A stretch of DNA of 64,000 nucleotides, from assembly GCA_016584305.1 (NCBI GenBank), contig JACEEZ010022940.1, positions 242,501 through 306,500 on the forward strand, given 5' to 3'. The DNA is from Chionoecetes opilio (taxonomy: Eukaryota; Arthropoda; Malacostraca; Decapoda; Majidae). The position numbers and the translations under genes were made by a program. The notes beneath the pieces were generated by a model. The model made no database searches, was not told the DNA's origin, and was given only the letters and a program-made list of their open reading frames with translations. Of this stretch, positions 21,192-32,110 are shown piece by piece. The stretch's first letter is position 1, and each line of letters opens with the position of its first letter.

Positions 21192-23084
21192 GTGATTCGT
21201 AAGAAGAGAGAGAGGAGGGGTTTAGTTAAAGATAAAGGGAAAATTGACAAAAAGAAGAGGAGTTGCTTGAAGGTTTACTATACAAACTGTAGGAGTATTT
21301 TTAAAAAGATAGATTTCCTGAGAGGAATAAATAGTGTAGAGGATTTTGATATAATAGCATTAACAGAAACATGGTTGAATATGTCAGGAAAGGTATTTGA
21401 TCCGGAAGTCGAGATAGCTGGGTATAAGTTATTTCACAAGGACAGAGTAGGCAGACGAGGTGGAGGAGTTTCGCTTTATGCAAGAGATGCATTGAAGTGT
21501 TGTGTTAATAATGTTATAAAAACAGATGACAGCATAGAGTCTATATGGGTAGAGGTTACGGAGGGAACTGAGAAAATGGTTTTGGGTGTAGTGTATAGGC
21601 CTCCAAACTTATGTAAAGAGGATTCAGCTCCTATATGGGAAGAAATAAACAAGGCCTGCAGATATAATCGACTATGCGTGGTGGGAGATTTTAATCTTAG
21701 GAATATAGACTGGGATTTAATTATAGGTGACAGCGACGCAGATGAATTGTTAAATATAATCCAGGATAACTTCCTAAGGCAAGCAATCAAGGAGCCTACT
21801 AGAGGAGATAATATTTTAGATCTATTGCTGACAAATAGAGACGATTTAGTTACAAATGTGGAGATCGGTGGGTATTTAGATAATAGCGACCATTATGAGA
21901 TCAGATTTAGCTTAAAATGGGAAGTTAGAAAATTAAGTGGCAATAAGCATCGAATACCTAATTTCAGAAAGGCCAATTATGCAGGATTAAGAAGACAACT
22001 GGAAGATATTAATAAGAGGTGTGGGATGGAGGGGAAGAAATTTTCCAAGGATAAGAACAGGCGGTGACAGCTGGAAAGGCCAATTATGAAGGATTAGGAA
22101 GGCAACTGGAGGTAATTGGCGCGGTTAGATATGGAAGTGAGGTCGTAGCTGATAAGGTAATTAGAGCAGTTAGACAGGGATGTGAGGTCAGGGCTGAGGA
22201 GGTAATTAGAGAGGTTAGAAATGGAAGTGAGGACGGGGCTGAGGAGGATTATACCTCATTTGTAAGGAATATAATTGACGGACAGAAAAGAAATATTCCT
22301 TATAGGGAAATAAGGTCCAGAAAGAGTGATCCAAAATGGATGACCACCAATTTAAAACACAACATTGGAGTAAAAAGAAACATTTATTTAAGGTTCAAGG
22401 CAGGATTGGTAAACAAAGAACAGTATAACGTGATGGCGAGGACAGTGAAGAAATTAACTCGAGTTGCTAAGAACAATTATGAAATTAAAGTAGCAGGACA
22501 GGCGAAAAGTGACCCAAAGGGGTTTTATCAGGTATATAAAACAAAGACAAGGGAATTAGTTGGGCCGTTACGGTCAGGACAGGGTGAGGTCTTAAATACG
22601 GATGAGGATATTTTCAAGAGTCTAAATTATTATTTCTGAAGTGTTTTTACGGAGGAGGATACACAGACGATACCTGATAGTGAATAGATGTTCAAAGGAA
22701 GCGATGAGGAGAAACTCAAAGATATTGTGATAACTAGGGAAATGGTGGAAGAGGGTATAGATAAAATGAAAATTTTTAAATCGCCAGGACCAGATGAAGT
22801 GTATCCCAGGGTATTAAAGGAATGCAAGGAGGTTGTTAGTGAGTCGTTAGTGCACATTTTTAGGAAATCGGTTGAGATAGGCGATGTGCCATTATTGTGG
22901 AGGAAAGGAAATGTTGTTCCCATATTTAAGAAAAGGGGGACAGAGGACTAAAGTCAAATTATCGACCCGTAAGTCTAACATCAGTGGTGGGTAAATTATT
23001 GGAATCTATTATTGCAAAAAACATTAGAGAGCACCTAGATAAACATAGTTTGATCAATGATTCACAATATGGATTCACCAAGGG
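21192..23084 (+). pseudogene. CR1-like LINE ORF2: endonuclease, linker and start of RT
   Basis: The EN domain is clear: YYTNCRSIFKK, ALTETWL (catalytic Glu), VVYRPPN, VVGDFNLRNIDW (metal-binding Asp/Asn) and NSDHYEI (catalytic Ser-Asp-His). After a frame change near 22060 the linker carries an in-frame 45-bp triplicate repeat (22119-22247), then a conserved pre-RT segment (YTSFVRNIIDGQKRNIPY). RT begins with FKSPGPDEVYPRVLKE and NYRPVSLTSVVGKLLE. Breaks: frameshift about 22060, stops at 22639 and 22687, frameshift about 22950. It is then interrupted by a DNA transposon inside QYGFTKGRSCL and resumes at 25079. EN nicks the target and RT primes on the nick. Confidence 0.88.
22119..22247 (+). 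repeat. 45-bp minisatellite, three copies, in frame in ORF2
   Basis: Three 45-base units start ...gttagatatggaagtgagg, ...gttagacagggatgtgagg and ...gttagaaatggaagtgagg. Each encodes about 15 residues of the pattern VR-x-G-(S/C)-E-(V/D)-x-AE, charged and probably helical. The length is a multiple of three, so expansion keeps the frame. It sits between EN and RT next to a duplicated ANY-x-GL-x-RQLE segment. Confidence 0.8.
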
Positions 23085-23396
23085 TAGGTCATTAGGGTAC
23101 GCCGTATAACAAAAAAAAATATTTCAACTTTGGCATGCCAATTTCCTATGTAAAATGGAATTCTAAGACGATTTTATCTCTCTCCATTTTTGCATTTGAG
23201 CAATTCTTACTATGCAAAATCGCACTTTTATATTGCACCCTTATCGAATAATGCTTAAATGAGTACGCAGTGTCCGGTTGGTCCTGTGTATTGCATTATG
23301 CACCAATATGAGCTCCAAATGACTAGCGTGGTAAGCTCTTTCTGATCAGTTGGTTCATCAGGCACTACATCACAGTGTCACAGCCTCTACGTTGGC

Positions 23397-24759
23397 CTAG
23401 AACGTGGCCATCATGTCCTTCTTAGACCTGAAGCAGGGCATGGTCTCCCGGTGGTGGGCCCGAGCCTGGATGAACCCTTCTCTGGCCTGCTGCCCCACCA
23501 CTGCTGCCGCAGCCTCTGTCACCTGCTTCACGACTCTTTCGGTGCTCTGAGTGTGGATAGAGAACTCCGGAACCTCGTACGGCTTGACCAGGATCTCCTG
23601 GATCTGATTCCCGGACAGTGAGCAGGTGAATGCCGGCTCGTGCACCTGGCCAGGCTGCCAGCTGATCAGTGTCTGCAAGCTGGTGGCTGACAAGTTCAGC
23701 TTGGGTGTGATGCGAGGTCTTACACTGGTGTCCCCATACTCCTCGCCAGCCCTCAGCTTCAAAATCTGGGTCACGGCGAACCTGCGGTTGTCCTCACTCT
23801 GACTCGCCATCAGCGAGAGGAGGACACATTCTGAGTGTGCGAACCATGCTCCTGTCCGCACGTAGAAGGTCACAGCTGTTTGGACCTTCTTTGGCTGCGA
23901 CCTCATCACTCTGAGCTGCGTGAGGATGTGCTTGGGGCCGTCCTCTAGTCTGTGGTGAACCTTGATGTCGTAGTAGAGTTTGAAGTACACCTGCAGGCAG
24001 TACTTGACTAGGATTTCCAGGGTGTTCAGTTCTTTGCCAGTCAGTCCATGCTTTCTGGTCCACATGTACACGAGCGACTGGGCTGTGGTGAGCCATCTGG
24101 AGTGGGACACCTTGCCACACTTGATCTCCTGCAGCTCGGACGGGAGAACGCCCCGCTTCACAGCCTGGACCAGCTGGTAGGAGACCTGCTGGTCAGTGGA
24201 CATGTTGACCAGGATATACTCCGGTATCTCCGTGAGATCTTCACGCCGCTGGCACTCCTCTGAACTCTGCGTTGTACTGCATCTCATTCACGCTGGACAG
24301 CAGACCTGCACACTGGACCCGTGAAGCCAGTGTCAGATGAGGTAGGCCTGTCGATGCTGGTGATAAGGTGGCGCAGGGGCAACTCGTATGTGTGCAACAC
24401 GCATATACTCCAGAAGAGCTTGCGTCCCAGCATCTTCTCCAAATGGGCGTGAGTACCACCCTTCCACCCAGTGTTGGCCCTAGTTGAGTCACCTTGCAGT
24501 ACGATCAGTGAGTCGGTGGAGTCGTATGTCACCAGCAGATCATAGAGAGCCTGAGCCACCTTGAACGCAGGCTTCTCAGGTGGCACCGGGTCCTCTGGTA
24601 CAAAGTGCCAAAGGTACCTTCCAGATGGCTCCTCTGTCACTGATAGATGCTCCTCCCTGATCAACCTTGGGTGCAGTTTCCCATAGCTGTCGGGTACCAT
24701 CGCCCTGGTCTTGTCCTTCCTCCCATCGTAACCCAATCCAACTATTTTGGTACCCTGGT
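23397..24759 (-). pseudogene. Orphan-family (probable transposase) gene of the nested transposon
   Basis: Two overlapping minus frames (24759-24284 and 24287-23397) encode about 440 residues of a family common in cnidarians, molluscs and arthropods and normally annotated as uncharacterised. Landmarks in order: GTKIVGLGYDGRKDKT, LIVLQGDSTRANTGW, HAHLEKMLGRKLFWSICVL followed by HTYELPLRHL, HSRWLTTAQSLVYMW, AYFAH-like WFAHSECVLLSLM, RRFAVTQILKLR and the final ITPKLNLSA block. Aspartates in YDGR and QGDS, and the C-x(3)-H then ELPL, could be an RNase H-like DDE core with a Cys/His element as in hAT; this is inference. A frameshift near 24287 and loss of the N-terminus at 24759 inactivate it. Its location within TIRs suggests it is the transposase. 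Confidence 0.72.
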
Positions 24760-25070
24760 TAGGGTACGCCGTATAACAAAAATTCTTTTTCTCAACTTTG
24801 GCATGCCAATTCCCTATGTAAAATGGAATTCTAAGACGATTTTATCTATTTCCATTTTTGCATTTGAGTAATTCTTACTATGCAAAATCGCACTTTAAGC
24901 TATGTTTTGCATATAAATATAAAAGTCCATTTTTGCATAGCAAGAAGTGCTCAAACCAAAAAGTTGAAGCGGACAAACCACCCTTAAAATTCCATTTTAC
25001 ATAAGAAAACACCCTGCCAAATTCGAAATAATCTATATTTCACTTTTCATTGGACCTACGGCGTACCCTA
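24760..25070. mobile_element. MITE-like terminal unit: second left end plus right end
   Basis: The 311 bases carry a complete left end (TAGGGTACGCCGTATAAC, highly similar to 23093-23230) and the element's right end. It has the form of a MITE, but its left flank (ACCCTGGT) does not match TAGGTCAT, so it did not insert on its own here. It truncates the orphan gene's N-terminus. Confidence 0.75.
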
Positions 25071-25078
25071 TAGGTCAT

Positions 25079-26320
25079 GTCTCACCAATTTATTGAGTTT
25101 TTATAGGAAAGTTTATGAGACGGCAGATAATGATAAGGATTATGATATAATATATCTGGACTTTAGTAAGGCATTTGACAAAGTACCACACGAGCGACTC
25201 TTAAATAAGGTTAGGGCTCATGGAATAGATGGGAAGGTTCTTCATTGGATCAGAGCTTGGCTAAGTAATAGGCAACAAAGGGTTACAATTAATGGATCTA
25301 AATCTGAATGGGAACTAGTGACAAGTGGAGTTCCACAAGGGTCTGTTTTGGGTCCATTACTATTTTTGATTTACATCAACGACTTGGATAGTGGGATTAG
25401 CAGTGATATCAGCAAGTTTGCTGATGATACTAAGTTAGGTAGGATTATTGGATCACAGTCTGATGTAAACATATTGCAGGGAGACTTAGATAAACTTAAC
25501 GAGTGGGCAGTCAGATGGCAGATGGAATTTAATATTGATAAATGCAGCGTTATGAATGTTGATAGAAAAAACCCTGGTAATAGATACACCATAAGCAATG
25601 TATCGCTGAAAAGATCAGAAGGTGAAAAAGATCTTAGAGTGAGGGTGAGCCCAGACTTCCGACCTAGGAAACAATGTATTGAGGCCAGAAATAGAGCTAA
25701 TAGAGTATTAGGATTCATTACCAGAAGTGTTAAAAGTAGAAGTGCGGAAGTTATTCTAAAGCTTTATCTGGCTCTAGTCAGACCTCACCTAGACTATGTG
25801 GTTCAGTTTTGGTCTCCATATTACAGGATGGATATAGCCTTGTTAGAAACAGTGCAGAGAAGGATGACCAAAATGATACAAGGGATGCGTAACTTTAGTT
25901 ATGAGAGGAGATTGAAGTTATTAAAATTACACTCACTCGAGAGACGCAGAGTAAGGGGCGATCTGATAGAAGTTTTTAAGTGGATAAAGGGATTTAATAA
26001 AGGAGAGGTAGGAAAAGTTCTTACGGCTTTTAACCAGGGTAGAACAAGAAGTAACGGATTCAAGCTGGAAAAGCGTAGATTTAGAAAGGAAATAGGGAAA
26101 AACTGGTTCACAAATAGGGTGGTGAATGAATGGAATGGTCTCAGTAGACAGGTAGTTAGTGTGGAGTCATTAGGGAGCTTTAAAGAGGAGCTGGATAGGT
26201 TCATGGATGGGGATGAAAGGTGGATGTAGGTAGTGTTAGGTGACCGAAACTACCACGTGTAGGTCTCGCGGCCTCTTGTAGCTTCCTTATTTTCTTATGT
26301 TCTTATGTTCTTATCCGTTT
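25079..26320 (+). pseudogene. CR1-like LINE ORF2 C-terminal RT half and 3' tail
   Basis: After the inserted transposon the RT domain continues uninterrupted to the stop at 26229. Motifs: YDIIYLDFSKAFDKVPH (block with first catalytic Asp), GVPQGSVLGPLLFLIYINDL, ISKFADDTKL (the catalytic F-A-D-D), then RPHLDYVVQFWSPYYR in the thumb and connection. The C-terminal part (RTRSNGFKLEKRRF, WFTNRVVNEWN) is typical of CR1-like ORF2. The 3' UTR (26230-26315) ends in an octamer tail (TTCTTATG)n, comparable to the short octamer tails of CR1. This half has no break, so the inactivating mutations all lie upstream. Confidence 0.92.
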
Positions 26321-27020
26321 TATCCAAGCAGTCCCAAACTCTTTTATCACTCAAAATCACGAACAAAATTCTTTTGATAGAAAAAATAAATTACGGCTGT
26401 CCATACACACACCATTAGGACGGCCCAGCCCGCCTCTCCCGGCCCTCCTTCATGAACAATGCACGCCCCTCGTGGCGATAAATAAAAACAAAAACAATTA
26501 GACCAATATATCGTAAATGGCGGCGTATAAGTCGACCACGCGTACAAGTCGACCTCATGATTATTAGCTCAAGATTACGGGTTAGGCCTATACTTGCCGT
26601 ATAAGTCGGCCCCAAAAATACAGTAGGCTACTGGTAGGCCAAAGCTTACAAAGACTTTACCCCCATAATGTATAGTAACGATATATTTGTAGATCAGAAT
26701 TACCGGTTGTATTGTTAGAGTGTGGGGTACGATGAGATCAGCGGACAGCACTGGCGCTCTGCGAGCAGCCAGGCAGTTGTTGTTGTTGTAGTTGTCTGAT
26801 TGGCCGCTTCGGTCCAGTGGCGTTCCGGTCAGTTGTTTACAATCTGTGTATCAGCTGTTGGAAACAGCCTATGGTTTTGTGTTGATATAAACTGAATTTT
26901 TATTATTATTTTATTATTTATATATTAATCTGTGTGTTAAATATGTTAAGTACGTATGTAAGTTCCCCGAACACAAGTTTTAGTTGGAAATATTTGTGGT
27001 AACCTGCTGGAGTTTAGTTG
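26321..27020. other. Unassigned; contains a GTCGAC-type transposon end near 26510-26615
   Basis: The words cgtaaatggcggcgtataag with tcgac repeats (26512-26560) and ttgccgtataagtcggcccc (26595-26614) are inverted relatives of 33209-33292, where the same motifs flank the small zinc-ribbon frame. This marks a shared DNA-transposon end. The remainder is unassigned. Confidence 0.4.
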
Positions 27021-27307
27021 ATATAGTACTCCCTATACCGTCTTCTGTTACCCATCGGAGAGAGAGCGCACGCCGCCGCACGGGGAGTAAGTGACGTCAA
27101 TATACATAGCCGCTTCAGCCACGTGCCGTTAACACTACAATAGGTACGTTAATGTGGAGACAATAAAGGATGTATTATGTTCATGGTCATAATACGATTA
27201 CTGTATGTTATGGGCATTGTCTAATGAATGTATTCTGTTATTCCAGTTGTCAGCATTGTCTTCATGGAATAAACCTCATGCGCATTACAAATGATTTCAA
27301 TACCTAT
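27021..27307. repeat. Gypsy target locus, copy without the LTR insertion
   Basis: These 287 bases (atatagtactccct to ttcaatacctatt) match 32836-33123 with about 96% identity by eye, and part recurs at 37677-37872. On the left the sequence reads ttagttg|atatagtac, without an LTR; at 32836 the same sequence directly follows the Gypsy LTR. It is therefore an empty-site copy of the locus, not a 5' LTR. Confidence 0.75.
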
Positions 27308-27390
27308 TTATGCTGACGACTATTCGGCCATGGCTGTGAAACCTACCACCTGACTCAGCTGTATCCACTGCTTTACACGGCTACAAGCAG

Positions 27391-28526
27391 CCATGCCTGC
27401 CGTCAGTTGCCCTGTGACTGGATGCGAGTTTACCACGGAAGACCTGGATGCAGCAATCGTGGTACAACTCCTAGCACTCCACAGCAGAACACAGCACCCC
27501 ACAAACAGTCAAGGTAGAGAAAATCAAGAGGCCCACAATATCATCTGGCGGATCAGATGAGGAATGGTCTTACTTTTTGACTCGATGGAAGGAGTATGTC
27601 TCAGCTACAAAGGTCACAGGACAGGTAAAGATCATACAGCTGCTAGAATGCTGTGAAGATGGCTTACGTAGAGACCTGACCAGATCCGCTGTCACAAGTC
27701 TGGCAGAGGCAACAGAGGAGTCTGTGCTTGCAGCTATGAAAAAACTCGCTGTCAGAGAAGAAAACGCAATGGTAGCTAGATTCACATTGCATAACATGAC
27801 ACAAGATCACGATGAACCAATAAGTGCCTTCGGAGCTCGTATCAAAGGTCAGGCCAATGTATGTATAAGTTCGTGCTACAGTGCCAGAATTGTAATACTG
27901 ATGTTCATTACACAGATGAGATCTTGCGAGATGTGTTAGCCAGAGGTTTGAATGACAGTGAAATACAGCTTGACCTATTGGGGAACCCTAACCAAGGAAT
28001 GCCCCTTGAGGAGATGTTCAAATTTATTGAGGCTAAAGAAGCTGGCAAGCGCTCTGCTATCATACTTACTCACTCACAAGGCGCAGCCGCCACTCACAGT
28101 CTTTATAAAAGGAATAAAACACAAGTCAGTGCCGCCCCACCCAAACGGGAAAGCAGTCTAGACACGAATTCACCAGGTGCCTGTTCCTACTGTGGTAGAA
28201 ATGGTCATGGCAAGAAAGCTCCACCCCACATAAGGAAAAAGGTGTGCCCGGCATTTAATCACACCTGTCGAAGGTGTAACAAGCTACATCACTTTGCAGT
28301 TATGTGTCGCAGTATGTCCAGCGGCTCCAATGCAGCTGCAGCGGATGACGAGGGAAGCGTCTTCCAGGCCCTTTGCAGCATCCCATCCACCACCTCTGAC
28401 GACACGGGACAGCCCCAAGGTACCACTAGAACCCTTATATCCAATATCAGCCAGGATGGCAAACAAGCTATCGGTCGTTCATTGACACTGAGCCATCGCC
28501 TGTATGACCAGATTTCGGACTGCTAG
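27391..28526 (+). pseudogene. Gypsy gag (capsid/nucleocapsid), frameshifted
   Basis: The likely start is ATG at 27391 (MPAVSCPVTGCEF), followed after a frame change near 27530 by the capsid-like stretch SDEEWSYFLTRWKEYV in the 27577-27939 frame, and after another near 27890 by LARGLNDSEIQLDLLG. The C-terminal part holds nucleocapsid zinc knuckles: CSYCGRNGHGKK and CRRCNKLHHFAVMC (C-x2-C-x4-H-x4-C). Gag packages the RNA. The frame ends at 28526. Confidence 0.8.
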
Positions 28527-28568
28527 GGACGACAAGCATCACGTGTACAGCCAATCATTAAGTTATCC

Positions 28569-28919
28569 GTGTCTGCATTGGGAGCGGACTACAGGGACCT
28601 GGAATTTCCATTGAAGGCCACCACACATACCATGAACAGTCCAGTAATGGCCGACACGGGCTGCCAATGCTGTCTTGCCAGCATGGTGATGATTCGTCGC
28701 CTTGGCCTCTACAAAAAAGACCTCATCCCAGTCTCCATGAGAATGCCATTCTCCATGAGGGAAGTCATGTCATCAATCTTATCCCAAGCCGCAGACTCAT
28801 CCGAAAAAGGATCACTACCATGCTCCTGCCCACACCTTCAGTTACCGCCACCAATGCCAGACACACTGCCCTTTCCACCCACAGCTGATAATGTTCCCAA
28901 ACTAAAAAACAGTGGATGA
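28569..28919 (+). pseudogene. Gypsy aspartic protease fragment
   Basis: The segment MNSPVMADTGCQCCLAS carries the retropepsin A-D-T-G active site about 25 residues into the frame. The flap and C-terminal motif are not clear, and the frame ends at 28919 before RT. It would cut the gag-pol polyprotein. Confidence 0.7.
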
Positions 28920-29061
28920 TTAACTACTACAGTAGCAGCACATTCAATACATGTGAACACCAACCACTACAGATGATGAACCCATGAGATTAATGATCAA
29001 TCCAGACGCAGAGCCCACCGCACGCCACAAAGCAATTCCAGTCCCCATTCACTGACGTGAG

Positions 29062-30340
29062 AAAGTCAAAGCTGGCCTAGACCAAGACGTAAGGCTTCAC
29101 GTCATCGAACCAGTCCCCATTGGCGAACCTGTTACTTGGTGCCACCGCATGCTTGTATGTGCAAAGAAAAATGGTGAACCACGACGCACAGTGGATTTTC
29201 AGGCTCTTAATGCCTATGCAAAAAGAGAAACTCATCACACCCAAAGCCCATTCCATCAAGCCTGTTCAGTGCCAGAGCAAAAGAGGAAATCAGTTCTTGA
29301 TGCCTGTAATGGGTATCATAGTGTCCCTCTACATGCGGAAGACCGACACTACACAACATTTATTACACCTTGGGGACGGTATCGCTACTGTGTTGCACCA
29401 CAAGGATACATTGCATCGGGCGATGGCTATACCAGACGCTATGACCAAATAATCGCAGACTCCACGTTATCATACACTACATACACTAAGTGCACAGATG
29501 ATACTCTAATCTGGTCAGACACCATCGAAAGCAGTTTCTTCCAAGTTGCAGAATGGCTCAACATGTGTGGTCACCATGGCGTCACACTTAACCCAGAGAA
29601 ATTCGTGTTTGCACAAGACACTGTTGAGTTTGCAGGGTTCGAAATTACATTCGCCACAGTTCAACCCTGCGGTGTATACCTACGAGCCATACGAGAGTTC
29701 CCCACGCCCCGCAACATCACTGACGTACGTGCCTGGTTTGGTGTGGTCAATCAGGTCAGCTATGCATTTAGTATGGCAGATAAAATGTTGCCGTTTCGCG
29801 AACTACTCAAACCCTCAACACCCTTCCGATGGGATGAAGACCTGGATGCGCTGTTTGAGGAGTCGAAAGCTGCCATTGTGAGTGACATCAAGGAGGGTGT
29901 GAGGATTTTTGACAAGAACAAACCGACTTGTCTGGCAACAGACTGGTCCAAAGCAGGAATCGGATTTTGGCTCTTCCAGAAACACTGCCACTGCACAGGG
30001 CAAAAGCCTTTCTGCTGCAAAAGTGGTTGGAGAACCACCCTCATTGGCAGCCGCTTCACCCAACCCGCAGAATCCAGATATGCACCAATAGAAGGGGAAG
30101 CCCTGACTGTAGCAGATGCCCTGGACAAAGCCCGATTTTTTGTACTGGCTGCGAGAGGCTCACCATTGCAGTTGACCACAAACCCTTGCTAAAAGTCTTT
30201 GGTGATCGATCTCTAGAGGACATTCCCAACGCACGCTTCCGTAACCTTAAAGAAAAAACATTGAGGTACAGGTTCCAGATGGTCCACATCCCTGGGGTAA
30301 AAAACATATTAGCAGATTCAGTGTCAAGACACCCCAGTGG
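29062..30340 (+). pseudogene. Gypsy reverse transcriptase and RNase H
   Basis: The open frame starts upstream of its first ATG, with LHVIEPVPIGEPVTW and AKKNGEPRRTVDFQALN (RT block 2). The substrate-binding region is ITPWGRYRYCVAPQGY. The catalytic box reads YTKCTDDTLIWSD, with DD retained but the residue before it changed from the usual V/I. RNase H begins PTCLATDWSKAGIGFWL (first Asp), with APIEGEALTVADALDKAR (Glu) and, after a frameshift near 30165, IAVDHKPLLKVF and KNILADSVSRHP (last Asp). Together they make double-stranded DNA from element RNA. Confidence 0.88.
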
Positions 30341-32051
30341 TTCTCAGGTGCCGGAAAAATTGCAACTCCGCGACGACTTTGCATCCATCAAAATCACCTC
30401 ACCATTGATTGAACCTTCATTCCTAGCCGGTATACGGGCAGTGGGCACCAGTTATAATAGTGAAATTGATGATGGCCTCCACCAGACAGCAGCCCTTGCC
30501 TTACAATGTGTGGCTATCACATGGGAGAAAGTCCGCGAAGCAACTGCAAGTGATGAAAACATGAACGCACTTTTACAACTGATTGAGCAGGGCTTTCCCT
30601 CCTTCCGCCATGAGCTACCGGTAAACCTGCACGAATACCACCAGTTTCGTGATGACCTGTACACAGTGGATGGTGTTGTTATTTACAAGGACCGAGTCGT
30701 CATACCCCTTTGCCTGCGCAACACAGTATTCCAGACTCTACACTAGGCCCATCAAGGAGTCACATCAATGATGTCAAGGGCAGAATCATCCGTCTTCTGG
30801 CCGGGTATCACCCCTGCCATCAAAGATGTCCGTGCGAAATGCAACCATTGCAACAGAATGTCACCCTCCCAGCCAAGAGCACCCCCAATGCCAACCACTG
30901 CCCCTCTATATCCCTTCCAGTGCATATGCGCCGACTACTTCCAATACCAAGGACGCAGCTACTTAATCATCGTGGACCGCTATTCCAACTGGCCCATAAT
31001 CGAAGCTACAAGTGGCCACGAGGGGTTAATCAACTGCCTGCGACATACCTTTGTGACCTTTGGAATTCCAGATGAGTTGGCAAGCGATGGAGTACCTGAG
31101 TTCACTGCAGCATCTACGAAGGCATTCCTCCAAAATTGGGGTGTCCACCATCGCCTCAGTTCCATTGGCTTTCCCCACTCTAATTGCAGAGCAGAAGTAT
31201 GCGTAAAAACTGTCAAGCGTCTTATCACTAGCAATACGGGACCACATGGTGAACTGAACACGGATGCCTTGCAGCGTGCCATCCTGCAATACCGTAACAC
31301 CCCGGACCCTGAGACAAAGATATCGCCCGCTATGTGCATCTTTGGTCGGCCAATAAAGGACTTCATCCCCATATTGCCTGGGTGATACAGACCTCACCCC
31401 ACTTGGCGAGAGACATTGGAACAGAGGGAAGAGGCACTCCGAAATCGACACATGAAAATGGCTGAGAGATGGACCGAGCACACAAAACGCCTACCCCCTC
31501 TCAAGGTTGGTAACCATGTACGTTTACAGAATCAGACAGGCCCACGCCCAAACCGATGAGACAAGACAGGAGTTGTGGTTAAAGTAAGACAGTTCGACCA
31601 ATACGTTGTTCGTGTTGATGGTTCGGGACGTGTTACACTCAGAAACAGAAAATTCCTTCGCCTATATGAACCAGTGGTCCCATCAAGACATCGACTAAGG
31701 AACATTGAAGAGGACCTACGTATTGTGACACCCCGCCCCGGGTCATCACCGTCAACTATCACTGGTCCACCCAGCACTCCGACGAACAGGATCAATCAGA
31801 CTCCACAACCCCCACCAGCAGCAGGGGTGACTCCGTCTCCGCATGGTCGCCCTCCAACAACAGTTGTGCCCCTTGGCAACACCCAACCTAGAAAACAGCA
31901 GCAAGACATGCCGCTAACCCCCAGCGATGCCAGTGAAGAAGCACCCGGGCCCGTAGATGTAGATGACCATACTCGGCAGCAATCGTCGACTCCAGCCGAG
32001 CCCCAGAGAACCCGCCGTCCCCCCATATGGCATAAGGACTATATTATGTAA
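30341..32051 (+). pseudogene. Gypsy integrase with chromodomain-less C-terminal tail
   Basis: An in-frame stop at 30744 lies just before the HHCC zinc-binding region (AHQGVTSMMSRAE, then KCNHCNRMS). The core follows with CADYFQYQGRSYLIIVDRYS (D), DELASDGVPEF (D) and CRAEVCVKTVKRL (E), a complete D-D-E set. Stops at 31383 and 31558 break the C-terminal part, which reads DQYVVRVDGSGRVTLRNRKF, a GPY/F-like module, and ends in a proline-rich tail at 32051. No chromodomain is seen. Integrase inserts the DNA copy. Confidence 0.87.
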
Positions 32052-32110
32052 CTCTTTATCAGTCTTTATTCAGGGCCTAAAGACTTGGGGGAGGTAGAGC
32101 ATATTGATAT

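Larger units (their letters stand above)
23093..25070 (-). mobile_element. DNA transposon, 14-bp TIRs, 8-bp TSD, orphan-family gene inside
   Basis: The 1978-bp element has perfect terminal inverted repeats TAGGGTACGCCGTA / TACGGCGTACCCTA and sits in the RT domain of a LINE between perfect 8-bp duplications. Subterminal regions of about 150 bp are also inverted relative to each other but diverged (ccatttttgcat, ttccattttacat, tgccaa words). It contains one minus-strand gene. A second copy of the left end lies inside at 24760. The 8-bp duplication and the TAGGG start are compatible with hAT or a hAT relative, but the TSD does not fit the usual nTnnnnAn pattern well, so superfamily is open. A truncated relative is at 7268-7490. 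Confidence 0.92.
23085..25078. repeat. 8-bp target site duplication TAGGTCAT
   Basis: TAGGTCAT at 23085-23092 and 25071-25078 flanks the nested transposon exactly. Deleting the element and one copy restores the LINE RT codons for TKGRSCLTN, which proves the boundary. Confidence 0.95.

Noticed and set aside
24760..25070. Independent MITE insertion
   Set aside because: Its left flank does not match the 8-bp duplication on the right, so it shares the outer element's insertion.
27021..27307. 5' LTR of the Gypsy element
   Set aside because: It lacks TG...CA ends, the matching copy lies outside the 3' LTR (after TAACA), and part of it recurs in the tandem unit without any Gypsy element.
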